A stretch of 64,000 bases of DNA from Salvia splendens (Eukaryota > Streptophyta > Magnoliopsida > Lamiales > Lamiaceae). Positions 44,956 to 58,349 of this stretch are shown in pieces. Position 1 is the first letter of the stretch; every line of letters starts with the position of its first letter. The notes under the pieces are model-generated. The model did not search any database, was not told where the DNA came from, and was given only the letters and a program-made list of their open reading frames with translations. The translations under genes and the position numbers were made by a program. The stretch is from the NCBI RefSeq assembly GCF_004379255.2, contig NC_056039.1, positions 6,082,501-6,146,500 on the forward strand, given 5' to 3'.

Positions 44956-46881
44956 GGCCACCCGCAACACGTCACACGGGTGGCCCGTATTCCGTCACTA
45001 AGGGACGGGATGGCGGCGTGACGCGTTGCAGCGCCCCATCTCGTCCCCAGCCCGTTCCGCGTTCCGTCCCGCCGTGACGAATGGCGAGACGTCTCGCCAC
45101 GCACTGAGGCGACGTGGCGCGCTTCGGAGCCATGCGTGACGCCCACTCGCCGGCCCGCGAGTGGGCATCGTCACGCTGACGCAATAAATTATTTTTTTAA
45201 AAAAATCGAGTTAAATAAAAAAAATCAAAAAATAAAAAACGGTAATATTACCGTTATATTACCGTTTTTTTCTTTTTTTTTTATTTTTTTTACTTTATAA
45301 ATACTCCTAATTCATCTTCATTTCACATACAACTACACATCTATTCTTCCCAAATCATCTCCATTCCCTCTCCAATTTCATCTAACCTCTTATCACAAAA
45401 TGTCCGGCGACGGGAACTCTGGCGGTGGCGGCTCCGGCGGGTTCGACATCAACGCGTTCGGTGACTGGGGGGCATGTACAATGTCCTCGGTGGTGGTTCC
45501 GGTTCGTCGACGCCGGGCACCCAGGGTTCGTCGACGTCGGGAGGGGGTACCAACCACCCCATTTTGATGTGGATGCATACGCCCGTCCCTCCGCCCCGAG
45601 GTATTCGCAGGGATTATCCCAAATTCGGGAAGATTATTCCGTTGAACCCACTCCGGAAGAAGGCCGAGGCGGGGGAGGAAGCCGAGGCGGTGGAAGCTCC
45701 GGGGCGGAGGCGGACGAGGGGAAGGAGGAGGAGGATCTAGGCTAGCATCCGTACGGTCCCAAAGAAACGTTGGCGGTGTACAACGCCTAGATCAGCGTCT
45801 CGTACGATCTCATCGTCGGGAATCAACAACCCCGTAAGTGCTTCTGGGAAAAGGTCACTGATGCCTACCACGAGATTAAGCCGAAGGGCTCCCGCCGCCG
45901 CACATATAAGATGCTCCGCGCTCACTTTGACCGATTCGACAGAGAGGTCAAAAAATTATGCGCTATCTACAAGAATGAAGCGGCTCATTACCAAAGCGCA
46001 ACCACGGGAACCGACATTCTGAGGTCGGCTTTGCGAGTCTACTTCAACGGCACCGATAAACAATTCAAATATGTCGATGTTTGGGAGGTCGTCAAAGACG
46101 AGGAAATGTGGGCCGGCGGTGTGAGGTCCAGCTCGGGCTCGACCTCAAAGCGCACGAAGCACACGACGGGTGGCCAATACTCGTCTAGTGAGGGCGGTTC
46201 AGGCAGCTCCGCATGCGAGTTTTCCTGGCAGGAGGTTGAGGGCACGACAGACGATGCCGGAGGGTCCTCCCGTGGGCGCCGTCGGCCGCAAGGGAGAAAT
46301 GCGGCGAAGGCGGCTAGAGGGAGGAGGGGCCGAGCCGAATCAAGCCAGGCGGGCTCGGGCTCGGGGGGACCCTCGAACCCCCTTATGTACATGTACATGA
46401 CCGCCACAATGGCGGACACTTCCCACATGACACCTCCCCAATACCAAGTCTATCTTAACGGAATTGGGTTTATGGCAGCACAACTTGGCATTCCGCCTCC
46501 TCACGGCTTCAGTGCACCTCCACCGCCTTCGGGGGATGATTCGCCGGCGGAGTAGTTTTTTTTATTTTCTATAAAATTATATTTTAAATTATGTCATTTT
46601 TATTTTTTTAGGATTTTAATTATGTATTTTTTTGAATTTTAAGTTGTATTTTTATTTTATGTTGTAATTTTATTTTATTTTTAATGAAGTGTGTTTTTTT
46701 AATTGAATTTGGTTGGAAATAAAAATAAAAAATGAAATTGAATGAATAGTAATTTAAGGGACGGTTAAGGGACAGAGGGTGGCAGATTCCGTCCCTTAAT
46801 TAAGAGATGGAGTAAAAAAGGACAATGGTGCTCATGAATAGTAATTTAAGGGACGGTTAAAAGACGGCGTTGCAGATAGCC
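44956..46881 (+). mobile_element. PIF/Harbinger element, family C copy 2, with decayed ORF1
   Basis: It starts GGCCACCCGCAACACG and ends CGTTGCAGATAGCC, flanked by TAA on both sides. Layout and sequence parallel the 42458 copy, but subterminal motifs read AAGGGACGG instead of AAGGAACGG. ORF1 at 45400-46555 is broken. No transposase. Confidence 0.85.
45400..46555 (+). pseudogene. Decayed Harbinger ORF1 (Myb/SANT-like), family C copy 2
   Basis: It begins MSGDGNSGGGGSGGFDINAF, like copy 1. A frameshift occurs near 45470, in the GGGGGGC run just after the FGDW codons. Stops follow at about 45742 (TAG, where copy 1 has a codon for Arg) and 45788 (TAG in place of Trp). From 45911 to 46555 the frame is open again (DRFDREVKKLCAIYKNEAAH; DVWEVVKDEEMWAGG; a basic linker; a Pro-rich end). 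The Myb-like domain cannot be made whole from this copy. Confidence 0.8.
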
Positions 46882-47381
46882 TAATATTCGTCGCTCCAGA
46901 TATTTTCAAAGAGAAGCAGTTGGTATATTTTCGTTTTATTTGTTTTGTAATATTGCTAAAATATAAATTTGGCCATCACGAAAAATTCCCTCCATGTACA
47001 GAATAACTTTTACTGTATTTGTTTTTTTCAACAATTTTTACAACGATTTATAGTAGTAATAGTCGTCAGTAATAGATAACCTATTTCCAAAGAGAGAGAA
47101 ACAACCCCTGAGGCCCCGACAATAAATAAGCAATTTCAATCACAAGAGAAATGTAATACTCTATCTGAGGATTGAGCATCACTATATATAACAACACATG
47201 CATTGGTGAATGCAGCAATCCCGAGGCTCCAACCAATGAAGATCGAGAAAGCAAGAACTTCCATCTTAGCTTGTTGATCCGATTGAACAAGACAAATATG
47301 TTTTACAGTTCTTACGTATTTTGTATCATCACATGGAATCATCATACCTCAAAACTTAGAAACAAGGAATACATAATATCC
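46882..47381. other. Short intergenic stretch 3' of the NicO-like gene
   Basis: AT-rich; includes the likely 3' untranslated region of the minus-strand gene ending at 47382. No gene supported. Confidence 0.5.
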
Positions 47382-49772
47382 TTACAAAGAGATTATTTTC
47401 CGATGCAAATGCTCTCCTTTTGAACCAGCTTCTCCATCATGATCGTGGAAAATGAGGGTCAGAACTCCGACTAAACATAGAACTGATCCTACAAGAAGCT
47501 TGTCGTAGCGTTCCACCCAGTGAAACTTGAGCTGACTTGCACCGTAAAATGAGAGAGCCACTAGTGATGTCATTACAGTTATCGTGCTGCAAGGCAATAA
47601 CATAACATTTTAAGGGGCATATTCTAACTAAGATAAAATAGCATGAATTCCAAGATTTACAAAGGTACTAGTAAAAGGTTCATAGATTGCACAATATCAT
47701 TCTTGTATCTACAACATATAATCCAAAAAGAGGCACTCTCTGTTACATCAAGATGCAAGGTTCATTCGCCCTAATTAAATCCTTTTTGGGGATTAATATA
47801 CTTTAATAAGAGATTGATGAACCTTATTTGGAATTTATTTGGGTGGATGTGCACAAGTTTTTGCCATTCAAGAAAAGTAATGGAGCCTTCTCTTTTTTCC
47901 ATTCTTACTCCAAGCCAGAAAGTTCTCAACGTGCAATCTTAAATACTTAGATTGCAGGCTTTTGGCTAAAGTATTAACAAGATGATATGATTTTTATCAG
48001 TGTGAAGTTCCTATGACCAAGAAGGGTTGAAGCTTTAAACTACAAGGTTGTGTTGTAAACTAGATATTGGTCAGATAAATTGAATAACTAAATGATTTGA
48101 TCTCTTTTACTAACTTTTAAGGAACTATAAGAATTGCACATAAAAGGAAAGGACAACAATCACGAGATGGGAAGATCCATTAGCATTAACCGAAATGCCA
48201 AATATTTGAACATAGTATTATAACCACAACTGAATATGTTGAGTTAATAGTTTATTTTGAAACTATCAGTTGAATTAACCATACTTGCTGCTAGATGTAA
48301 AACTTGTGGTTATAATAAAGTTTGACATCAAAAGATGATAAAAGCAAGAAATATACACAAGATATTCATTACCTGAATAACAGGACTATGATAGCAAGCA
48401 CCATCATCGAGGATGAGTTTCCAACAGCAAGAAACACTGGAAGAGTGGTTGCACAAGGAGACAATGCAGGGACGAGAACAAGACCGGCAACAGCCATTTT
48501 TTCCATAGGTTGATTGTGAGAATGGCTATGACCACCCTTTCCAGTCAGAAATAACACGATGTAACCACCACCAAGAAAAATCAGCAACAAAGATGCAAGT
48601 TTATGCACAGTTTCCTCTCCAGCTATAGTGTTTGTTATGGTGATTGCTGTTATGCCGAGTAGCGAAGTGGATAGAACATGCAATACTGCTCCAAAAGCAG
48701 CTGCAAACAGAAACAATTAGCGCTCAGCACCATTGCAGCAACAAGAAAGTGGCACAGTGATAGTAAAACGATGCTAGAAAAGATCTGAAATGTTATGACT
48801 TTGCAAGGACCCAAAGCACAAGGATAAAACAAAAGCCAGAAAAATACTAACAAATGGCAAATCTTAAGGTATTAAAGTCAGCATGTAAGACTAATTCTAC
48901 CACTTCCAAAATAAGTAAGAAATGATGGTATAATAACATTAGATATCTCTTAAGTTTACACACAACCATCTCATTTCTCAAGAAATGTGGCATTACTAAA
49001 TTTCTCAAAAACTTGTGCGCTTCCACCCTAATTAAACTCAATAAGGGTTCATCAATCCTTAACTAGAGTGGATGCACCATATATCCAGCTGTACCAAAGG
49101 TGCCCCTTAAATATAAGCTTAGGTACATTGATCAGGTGCTGATATTTTTCAGGCAAATTATTAAATACTCTATGAAATTCAGTGGCAGTATGACTAGGTC
49201 CAAGAGACTGGCACAAGTCCTATATAATGGATTAGAGACACACACCTGTGTTTCAGGTGCAAAGACTCAAATTCTTGCAGTGTTTTTCAAGAAGCACATG
49301 CGATTCTTTTCTTCCAAACACTCAATAATAACAGATCAGTCGCTACATTTTACAAACAAGTCCAACAACAATAACCACAAACAACACACTGCTTAGATTT
49401 GCTAGCATACAGCACCAAAATGCTTCACACACTTCCACTATGTCATTTCTTAGCCATGTAAAGTTCGAAATCCCTAATTAGCCCAATTTTAAGCTAAATA
49501 GGGGTTCAGATACAGCAATTACGAGATGAATTAAACAAAACGTTCTGACGCAAGCAAAATCAATCCCGAACAATGGAATCTAGATCTCGCAAAACCCTAC
49601 TAAATCAGGAGCATCACTCACTGACAAGAAGAGTGCGGGAGAGAGTCCAATTCTGAGCGCGGCCGACAATGGAAAACGGGAGCCAATGTGTAGGGATGAA
49701 GGAGTGCAGCAGCGAGACGGTGGCTATGCCGCCGATCGTCGACAAGTCCTCCGCCGTAATTCCACCCTCCAT
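47382..49772 (-). CDS. NicO-like (nickel/cobalt transporter-type) membrane protein, 227 aa
   Basis: Exons 49772-49622, 48700-48373 and 47586-47382 join in frame to 227 codons plus stop. The start is MEGGITAEDLSTIGGIATVS. The protein is hydrophobic with about six helices, including SLLLIFLGGGYIVLFL and LVGSVLCLVGVLTLIF. The short motif HSFIPTHWLPFSIVG has the His pair expected in nickel/cobalt carriers. A His-rich loop follows (GKGGHSHSHNQ), and the tail also has His (HDHDGEAG, HLHRK). This resembles plant proteins annotated as high-affinity nickel-transport family; transport itself is an inference. Confidence 0.8.
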
Positions 49773-50934
49773 TTCCTATCGTCTTCAACCTTTACCCTGG
49801 ATTGCCACTCGATAAAATACAAGTACGATTGACAGAGTTCGTTTGCAGAGATCGGATTCAGGTAGAGAGAAAATTGCTTTCGGTGGTATACGGAGTAATA
49901 TTTAAGCATAAACAATTAAATAACGTGTTTGATAGGTGATCCATAGTGCTTTTATTGAGCTTGGAAATAAGTTAATGTATTTAAAATAAACAACAAAAAA
50001 ATGAGTTATAATAATTTTTTTAAGTAAAAGTCAAAATGAATTATAATACTTTAAGTAAAATTACAAATTAAATGTTAGAATTGACTAGATAAAAGACAGC
50101 TATGTTTTTAATGATCCATGAGCAAAATAGTAAAAAAGTGACAATTAAAATGTAATTATCCGTGTGCCTAAATATGATTTTTCTTATATTGAGACCCAGG
50201 CGTAAACAAGATCAAGCCAGTTAATTTCACAATTAGTTTTACAAGCTAATTAAGGCATACGTTTAACTTGAGAAATGCTAAATGGAGTAATAAATAACTT
50301 TTGTTGCTTTGATGAAGTCAAATATATGTGTATAAGAAAATGTAAATCGCTTTACACATTCATAAGTGCATTAAAATAATCTCACAATAAAATACTCCAC
50401 AAGTAACATTATAGTATTAGTAGGACATATATGTCTCTCCATTATAAATCTTATTATGTCAATATTTTATTCAAAAACATTTTTTAATAGTCCATGTTTT
50501 AATAGTACTAAAGGTCTGGAGATTGAAAGGTATCAATCTAAAATTTGACCTAATTAACTATGCAGATGATTAAAATATTGTTAAAAGTAGTATTATTTAA
50601 ACTATAAAATTGGTAAATAGGAAATGAGGTTCGCACCTTTTTTATGGAGTATTTGAATTTGGAAAAAAAATTATGTTTTGGGTACCTGAACGATAAAAAA
50701 TCACAAATTAGGCATCTTAACTAACCAAGTAAAAGACTGATATGTCCTTAATTTTATTCAAATTATTTTAAATTAAAAAATATATCAGTATTATAAAAAT
50801 GATATTTCATTGATAAAATCAAAATTACTATAATTACAATTTATTATAAATAATAAAATACATAATCCTAAAATCGAAGGCTTCATGGAAAAGCAGTTAC
50901 TACTAATGAAGAGTTATGCCAGAAAAAACATCAT
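49773..50934. other. Intergenic stretch, AT-rich
   Basis: No gene seen between the divergent NicO-like and SERRATE genes. Several CTCC/GGAG-like scraps may be old MITE debris but have no clear ends. Confidence 0.5.
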
Positions 50935-51262
50935 GGGAGATCAACTACTCGTTGCCAATCTCGATTAAATATGTTTGATTATAGATGATTTTGGGGTGTA
51001 TTGAAGGATAGAAAGTTTAAAAAACAAACAAGGTGAAAAAATTGTTGATATTTAATAGTTTTGTTTTCAATTTAAAAAGAAAAAAAGAAATTTATCGCGG
51101 CCATATACGATGGCCACTCGTAGGGGAGCGAGTGGGCATCAATGCGTGTTCCGCAAGCTCAGTACACATCCCCCCAGGCCGATAGTCCCCACGGGACTGG
51201 ACATCTATATAGGGATCTGATCGCTGGCTCATACCAGTAGACTACCGTTGCGGGTGCTCTAG
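50935..51262 (-). mobile_element. Truncated PIF/Harbinger fragment upstream of SERRATE
   Basis: It ends GTTGCGGGTGCTC, like other Harbinger ends here, followed by TAG. The block TATAGATGATTTTGGGG near 50980 matches the same block at 34530 in the transposase element, which lies just upstream of the transposase start. The repeat GCGAGTGGGC follows. The rest of the element is missing; the other end was not found. Confidence 0.5.
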
Positions 51263-51493
51263 GATTTGTAGCTTTTTTTCCCCTTTATTATTTCAACTTA
51301 CCAAATGATTACAAAGTTAAGTTCAAGGGCGTCAATGTAATTGTACTAGTACTAATTTATAGTAGTACTACAAGTCTACAACTAATTAAATTTGGTGACA
51401 AAAACCCATTCTTCAAATTTGGGGACCGCACTCGCACTGGCACTCACTGAATCGAATTAGGGTTTCGCCACTCATTCCGATAAATCATCGCCG

Positions 51494-54400
51494 ATGACCG
51501 AAGTTCTGAGTGCCACCGACGAAGATAACGACCTCCGCCGCGAAAAGGACACCGAAGAAAAGCCTTCCGAAGCCGCCCCCTCCGATGCTCCCCCGGGGGA
51601 CGCGTCACCGCCGCCCCCTCCTCCTCAACCGCCGCGCCGGGGCATCCGAGACCGAGAACGCGACTCCCGAGATCGGCGTGATGATCGGGACTATGACCGC
51701 CCTCCACGTCGCGAGTACTATGATCGCAACCGATCGCCTCCGCCCCCACCGCGGGAAAGAGATTATCATAAGCGCGGCAGGATGAGCCCGAGCCCCCCTC
51801 CGCCTCCATATCGAGACCGGCGCGGAGGAGGTCCACATTCTCCGCCTCCTAGAAGGTCTCCGCCGTTTCCTCCTTACAAGCGGAGGAGGGACGATGTTTA
51901 TGATGGTAGGAGAGGGAGTCCGAGAGGAGGATATGGCCATGGGGATCGAAGGTGCATTGCGAATTTGGTTAATTTAGCTACTATTGCTGTTATGGCAGCT
52001 TACTATTGTTTATCTCTACCCACTGGTTCTTTAGTAGATAGTTTAGGATTCTATAGACTGCTCATTAGTTCAGATTTCTGGTCATCATTTTGAGTTCTGC
52101 AGATTATCCATTGCAAATATAACTGTTCCCGAGTTTGTGCACCTTGTTTAAGTTACGTTTCTAATTGTCAGCATGGGCTATCTGAATTTTCATTTCTGCA
52201 TCCCATTACATTCTCTTTATCTGCTAATAGGAGTATAATAGTGTTCCCATTTCTGTATGACAATAGATGCGTTTTACACACAAGGATTTCATCGTGCTGC
52301 TCAACTAGGTTGTAGTTGTAGTGACATAATTTTTGGTTCAGGTTTGGGTATGATCATCCTGGTGGACATGACCGTGAAAACGGGGGCAGACCTGGCTATC
52401 CTGATGAAAAACCTCATGGTCGATATATGGGCCGTGGAGGTGGCGGCTTCCAAGGCGGTATGTCTGTATTTTTTCTGTTTTTATGGCATTGGGATGTGTA
52501 TTATATGGGCGGTTGCTATATCTTCATTAATTATATGATAGATAAAATGGTATTTTCATGTTACCGTTGCACATCTCTAAGATATCCACAATGTTAAGCA
52601 CTTATCCTACCTTGATAATCAAGTAAGATGTGTTTCATGTTTACTCCCAGCGCCTAATCTTAACTGAATTTCTCATGCTAGATTGTGCCGACCCCCTTCC
52701 CCAAAAAAACAAAAAGATGTTATAGTGAAAATGCCTTTTATTTTATTGTAGATTTTTGTATCATTATTCAGTAGTGGCTGGAAGAAATGAACAATCTGGA
52801 GATAGTGTAATTTAAATGTATGTTGTTCAAACCCTTATCATAAGCCTCTGGTGCATCTCATGAGCTACAATAGAAACTGAAATAGATGAACTGAGAACAA
52901 CGGTATGAAGAATGACTTTGGAGTGATAAGACCCAGGAACTTGAAAACAATAAGAATTACATATAACAATATTGTAGATTTATCAGGAATGTTTTATTCA
53001 GGACAATATTTATTTGTTATCCTTATGATATACTCCTACATTGTTTAAGAGTATGAAAAGTAATTTGAAAATGCAATAGTTGCTATATAATTTAAATGAA
53101 ATACGTAATTAGGGGCATGTTGCCTCCATGTTTTGGGAGGGGGTCGTCGGTGTAAAGTCTCTTTAGCTGCCACTTGGAGAAATGCGATGATGTTTGGTTA
53201 TGTTAGAGATGATAATCTGCCCCATCAACCATTGGAGCATGAGATTTTTTACTTGACTACTATGTAGTCATCCATAAGGGAGACCCACCGTATCTCCTGA
53301 ACTGTCACTTCCAAGTTGCAGTTGTAAGTTGATTAGCTTCATGTTCAGGATGTGATAATAATTATTAAGTAGCCCATTGAGTTTAATCCTATGACTTTTT
53401 TTTAATTCTTACATACTTTGAACTAGTTAGAGTTATCTTTTGTATCTCTGATCTTTCTACTTTAATATATACTGGTTGAGTAGCTTATTTGCATGATTCT
53501 TTGTATACCAGTATAAATATTTTCGATACTGACAGAATATGTCGATATGTTGAGAAAGAGAAGCTTTCTTAGTCATACGATGGAGGACCTCAGTTTGTAG
53601 AATAAGATGCTTCCTGCTGCAAAATTTAACAGAAGGGACATAGTGCAACTTGCACTAGGATCAAATTATGCATTCTAATATTCATTTTAGGCAGATCTAG
53701 ACTTTGATTTCACTGCTGTAAAAATACAATTTTCAGTCGAGATTCATTTTTTGGCTTCCATGGGGCAGGAAAATAATGGACTCCAAATATTATAATTAAT
53801 AGTTTCACCGTTAACCTATCTTGCCATTTGGAGAACACGAGTTTTCCCATTTTCACTTTTGTTGGTGGGTTTGGTATGACATTGAGTTAATCTTGATTGA
53901 AAATTTTAAACTACAATAACTTTGTCGCAAGTAAGCCCTGGATCAATAAGACATCGCAATACTTCACATTTAAATAGTAAAAGCAGAAATTAGAAAGATT
54001 CCTCTGATGTACTCTTTGCAAAGTAGTTGGTGTTTTTCACTCTATATTGACCATGCAACTTGTTTTAATGTTTGTTTTTTGTTCTAATTTTTATGACTTA
54101 CAATTTCCCTGTATTGATGCAATACTTCTCTTACCTCACTACTTTATTTTCCTGTTTGATGCCAAATAATTGGTGTTTTTCTCTCCATATTAACTCTTGA
54201 AGATGAGAAAATATTTAGACATTTAGAATTTTGATTGAAATTCAGGAATGTGATATTCCAAGTGATTTCAAATAAAATTTCTTGTTTGGTTTGGAGTGGA
54301 TTACTGTCAATAATTTCACACCCAGCAATTCATTTGTTTGTAGAATTTGAGAAACTGTTTAAGTTTCTTCAATTGTTATTGTTATTTAGTACGTATATTA

Positions 54401-57400
54401 AGAAAAATTTAATGCAAATTTATATGTTATATACTATATACGGTGACTGTAGATTCAGAAATGTGTCTGCTATATTAGTGTGACGTATTTGTAGTGCATA
54501 ATATATAGTATGTGGTGTGTTAGTGTAATGGTTTGTCTGTGAAAGTGGGGAATGAGGAAACTTGTTCAAAATTAACTACAATAAACACAATGGATTTGAG
54601 TCTTTTTTTTGTCTTCATTGCTTTAAATTTCTATATTGTTGTTACTTGTCCTATATTTTCATTTGATGTTCTAATTATGCAGATTGGGATTCTGGTCGTG
54701 GTGCTTTCGCTGACACATTTGGTGCTGGTGGAGCCCAAAGGTAAAAACTGTGCAATTATACTGTATTCTGATTATTGCAGTGAATTTTAATTTTTAAGAC
54801 ATCCGAGGTTTAATAATTTTCTTCGTCCAGTACATTCAATTCTTATATATTGCAGTTTGGTTTTGTTGGTTCCTCTTTCGAGTCACCCTTAACTCTTATC
54901 ACCTTATTCTATATAAATGTAAGATTAGAGGTAACAGAAATAGTTCTTGGAATATACATATATACACACAGACACATTAACCTGTGACATCTAAAAGTTG
55001 ATGTTTCCATATAAAGCATGCTGTTCAGTTTTTAGTATTCTTTTATATGAATAAGTGCTGTTTCAGTGCTATGAAGCTAAATCCATTGATGTGTTTGAAT
55101 TATTCTCCAGGGAGGGAATGATGTCTTACAAGCAGTTCATTCAGGAGCTTGAAGATGATATTTTGCCTTCTGAAGCAGAGCGCAGGTCTGGGTCTAAATG
55201 CTCTAAAGTTTGACAATTTGACATTTTTAGATGGGCTCGCTTTTCAAGTAAACTATATCTTTACTAAATGGCTGAGTATGATCAGATATCAAGAGTACCG
55301 GACAGAATACATATCAACCCAGAAACGAACTTACTTCAATTCACATAAAGATGAAGAATGGTACTTCTTTTTCTCCTCCTTAAAAATTGTGCTAAGTGTT
55401 CCGTTAACAAGTGTGTATATTCATTCAGGTTGAAAGACAAATATCATCCAACAAACTTGCTCGCTGTCATAGAACGGTAAGCTTACCAACACAAGTTTCC
55501 ATTTGGGCCTCTTTTCCACTTCAATGGGAAATGGCTACCAATCATATCCAACTTCCAGTTTGGTTTATATGCAAACTTGTTAACACGGTGACCACTTTGC
55601 AGGAGGAACGAACTTGCAAAGAAGTTGGCAAAGGATTTTCAACATGATCTGCAGGGAGGGACTTTGGATATGTAAGACTATTTCCTGCATGTCTACTTTA
55701 CTTATGCACTCTGACCATTTTTTATAGAGTTAGACTAATCTGGCCAAATTCTTTATGTTAAAAGTGGTCCTGCTTTTAGTCCTTCCTCACCAAACAAGGC
55801 GGACCAATCCAGTGAGCCCAATTCTGAAGATGAAACAGATAGCAAAAGAAGGCGGCCCAGTCGGGGTGGAGCCAAGGAATCCGAACTTTCGTCTGCCCCA
55901 AAGGCTCACCCTGTCAGTTCTGAGACTAGACGAATTCAGATTGACATTGAACAAGCTCAGGCTCTTCTACGGAAACTTGATAAGGAAAAAGGAATTGAGG
56001 AAAACATTTTATCTCGATCTGATAATGATAGAATGAGCAGAGATAAATCTCATGGAAGTTCAAGTGGTCCGGTCGTCATCGTAAGGGGTTTAAATACAAT
56101 TAAAGGTCTGGAGGGGGTTGAGCTTCTGGACACTCTTTTGACTTATCTCTGGCGTATTCATGGAGTTGATTATTATGGGTTGTTTGAAACAAATGAACCC
56201 AAAGGTCTCCGGCATATTAGAGTTGAGGGGAAGGACCCCGATGGAATTGGTAATGGGAACGAGTGGGAGAAGAAATTAGATTCTCATTGGGAAGAGAGAC
56301 TAAAGAATTTAGATCCTTTGGAAGTAATGACTGCAAAGGAAAAGATAGATGCTGCAGCTGTTGATGCTTTGGATCCACATGTCCGCAAAATTAGGGATGA
56401 AAAATATGGCTGGAAGTATGGATGTGGAGCTAAAGGTTGTACAAAGCTCTTCCATGCTGCAGAGTTTGTTCACAAACATTTGAAGTTGAAACACCCAGAA
56501 GTTGTGATGGAAGTGACATCAAAAGTGCGTGAAGAGTTGTACTTCCAGAACTATATGAAGTAAGTACTTCCATTATAATATCTCTGATGCTTATTTGCTA
56601 CAAAATCCTAAAAGGTTCGTCTTGTAGTGATGAAAATGCACCCGGAGCGGCGCCTGTCATGCAGCCATCATTGGTATGTCTTATACCGTAGCTACTTGTT
56701 AAAATAATAGGCTGGCAGTATTTGGGTCTGCATTATTGACACGTATCCATGTCCAGAGGGAAAAGCCACAAAGACGAAGGCCTGGTCCAGATAACAGAAT
56801 GAAAGATGATAGGGGGAACCGCAGAGAACGTGATAATCGTGCAAATGGCAGTGAACACTTTGATAGGTCTGAGAATCCTCAGTCTGGGGATTTCAACAAT
56901 AGTGATGGTGCTGCTGGGAACAACCCAGACGAACCAATGTTTGATTCTTATGGCGGGCAAGGCATTCCTGTTGCCGCTTTCCCTTCGGACATACCTCCTC
57001 CTGTTCTGATGCCTGTTCCTGGTGCTGGGTAAGTTCGGATCGTTGTTTTGTCCATACTTTTCTCTCAGTACTCATACTGGGCATGGTTCTTATGTGTCTT
57101 CAAATGCTTTGTATGTGAATTATAGTATATTGTTAATTGGATAAAGTTCGTTGAATGCAGCCCACTCGGTCCTTTTGTTCCTGCCCCACCTGAGGTTGCT
57201 ATGCGGATGTTACGAGACCAAGGGGGCCCTGCCCCATTTGAAGGAGGCAGAAATGGGAGGTCTGGACATCAGTTAGGTGGACCTTCCCCAATAATTGCCA
57301 TGCCACCTGCACTTCGGCAGGATCCTCGTAACTTGCGAAGGTTGTTGTCTTGTTTATGTGAAAACCTAGCTAAAGCTTCTTTGTCTGTTAGTTTGTTAGT

Positions 57401-57610
57401 TTTAATGCACAGTGCACGGGAAATAGAATGTGCAAATGAGTGCTCTGAGAACTTAATATTGCGCCATTCTGCTAGAAGTGATTTTTTTGCCAATGCTAGG
57501 TGCTATTGTTATCATGAATGTCACTTACCCGAGTACAACAATTTTGCAGCTACAATGATCTGGATGCTCCAGATGATGAGGTGACAGTTATTGACTACAG
57601 GAGCTTGTAA
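51494..57610 (+). CDS. SE: SERRATE, zinc-finger RNA-processing factor (750 aa, 12 exons)
   Basis: SERRATE works with DCL1 and HYL1 in microRNA processing and in pre-mRNA splicing in the nucleus. Exons: 51494-51951, 52342-52457, 54683-54740, 55111-55185, 55286-55360, 55429-55476, 55603-55671, 55765-56559, 56628-56673, 56757-57028, 57161-57340 and 57550-57610. They sum to 2253 nt, a clean reading frame. The N-terminus is rich in Pro and RD/RS (residues 1-150). The middle domain has YKQFIQELEDDILPSEAE and RTEYISTQKRTYFNSHKDEE. The conserved core has RGLNTIKGLEGVELLDTLLT and WRIHGVDYYGL. The C2H2 zinc finger is CGAKGCTKLFHAAEFVHKHL with a downstream LKHPEVV. The protein ends APDDEVTVIDYRSL. The ATG at 51494 has a CCGATGAC context. 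The start of exon 8 has two close in-frame acceptors (before 55765 or 55780). Confidence 0.95.
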
Positions 57611-58349
57611 GGAGGCACCTTATATGAATGCTGCTGAGTCAGGCTTGGGCTAATCTCGAATTTATCTATATGTTGGACGAGCTTCTGCACAAGATTCTTT
57701 GTGAAGTTTGGGGATATGTTGAATAGCGTTTGTGTTGTAAGGTCTAGAATCTGATGAAAGAGTCGAGCTCAATTTGAAAACAGAAATCTCACTTTTTAAT
57801 GTATTTTCGACATTGTCTTTCTTTTTATTTGTAAGGTCAGATTGAAATGAGATCAACATACGGATTTCTGCACAGTAATTTTTTTGACCAAAAAGGACGG
57901 GAGGTTGAAGGTGACTAATAAGGAATGAGGCTAAAGGTTGATCTTTAAATTTAAATTCATTTATCCATAAAAAAAAAGTTAGAACGTAATAATTCAAATT
58001 AGAACACTTGCAAATAAAAAATAAGTACATCCAAACGAACAGCGTTCCTGTTTTGGGGTTATATAAAAGAACATTCGACCTCAGTTTCTAAAAAGGGTAT
58101 ATGGTCGATTTTTGTTCATCCGTACGAGACTTTTAAATGAAAATAAATTGTTCCACGCTTTACCCTTTTCTAAATTACCCACCATCCAAAATAAAGAGAA
58201 ACTATCAATTGTACACACAAGAAATTTGGCCGCAAGTGTCGGTTGATATTAATGATTTGAGTGCAAGGCAATCCTTGATGTAGTAATTTACAAAGTAATT
58301 GGACTTGTTATAGAATGGGGGCCATCTAAATGGGTATATCAATTGCTAT
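57611..58349. other. Convergent intergenic region
   Basis: Holds the likely 3' untranslated regions of SERRATE and of the minus-strand gene ending at 58350. AT-rich; no gene. Confidence 0.6.
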
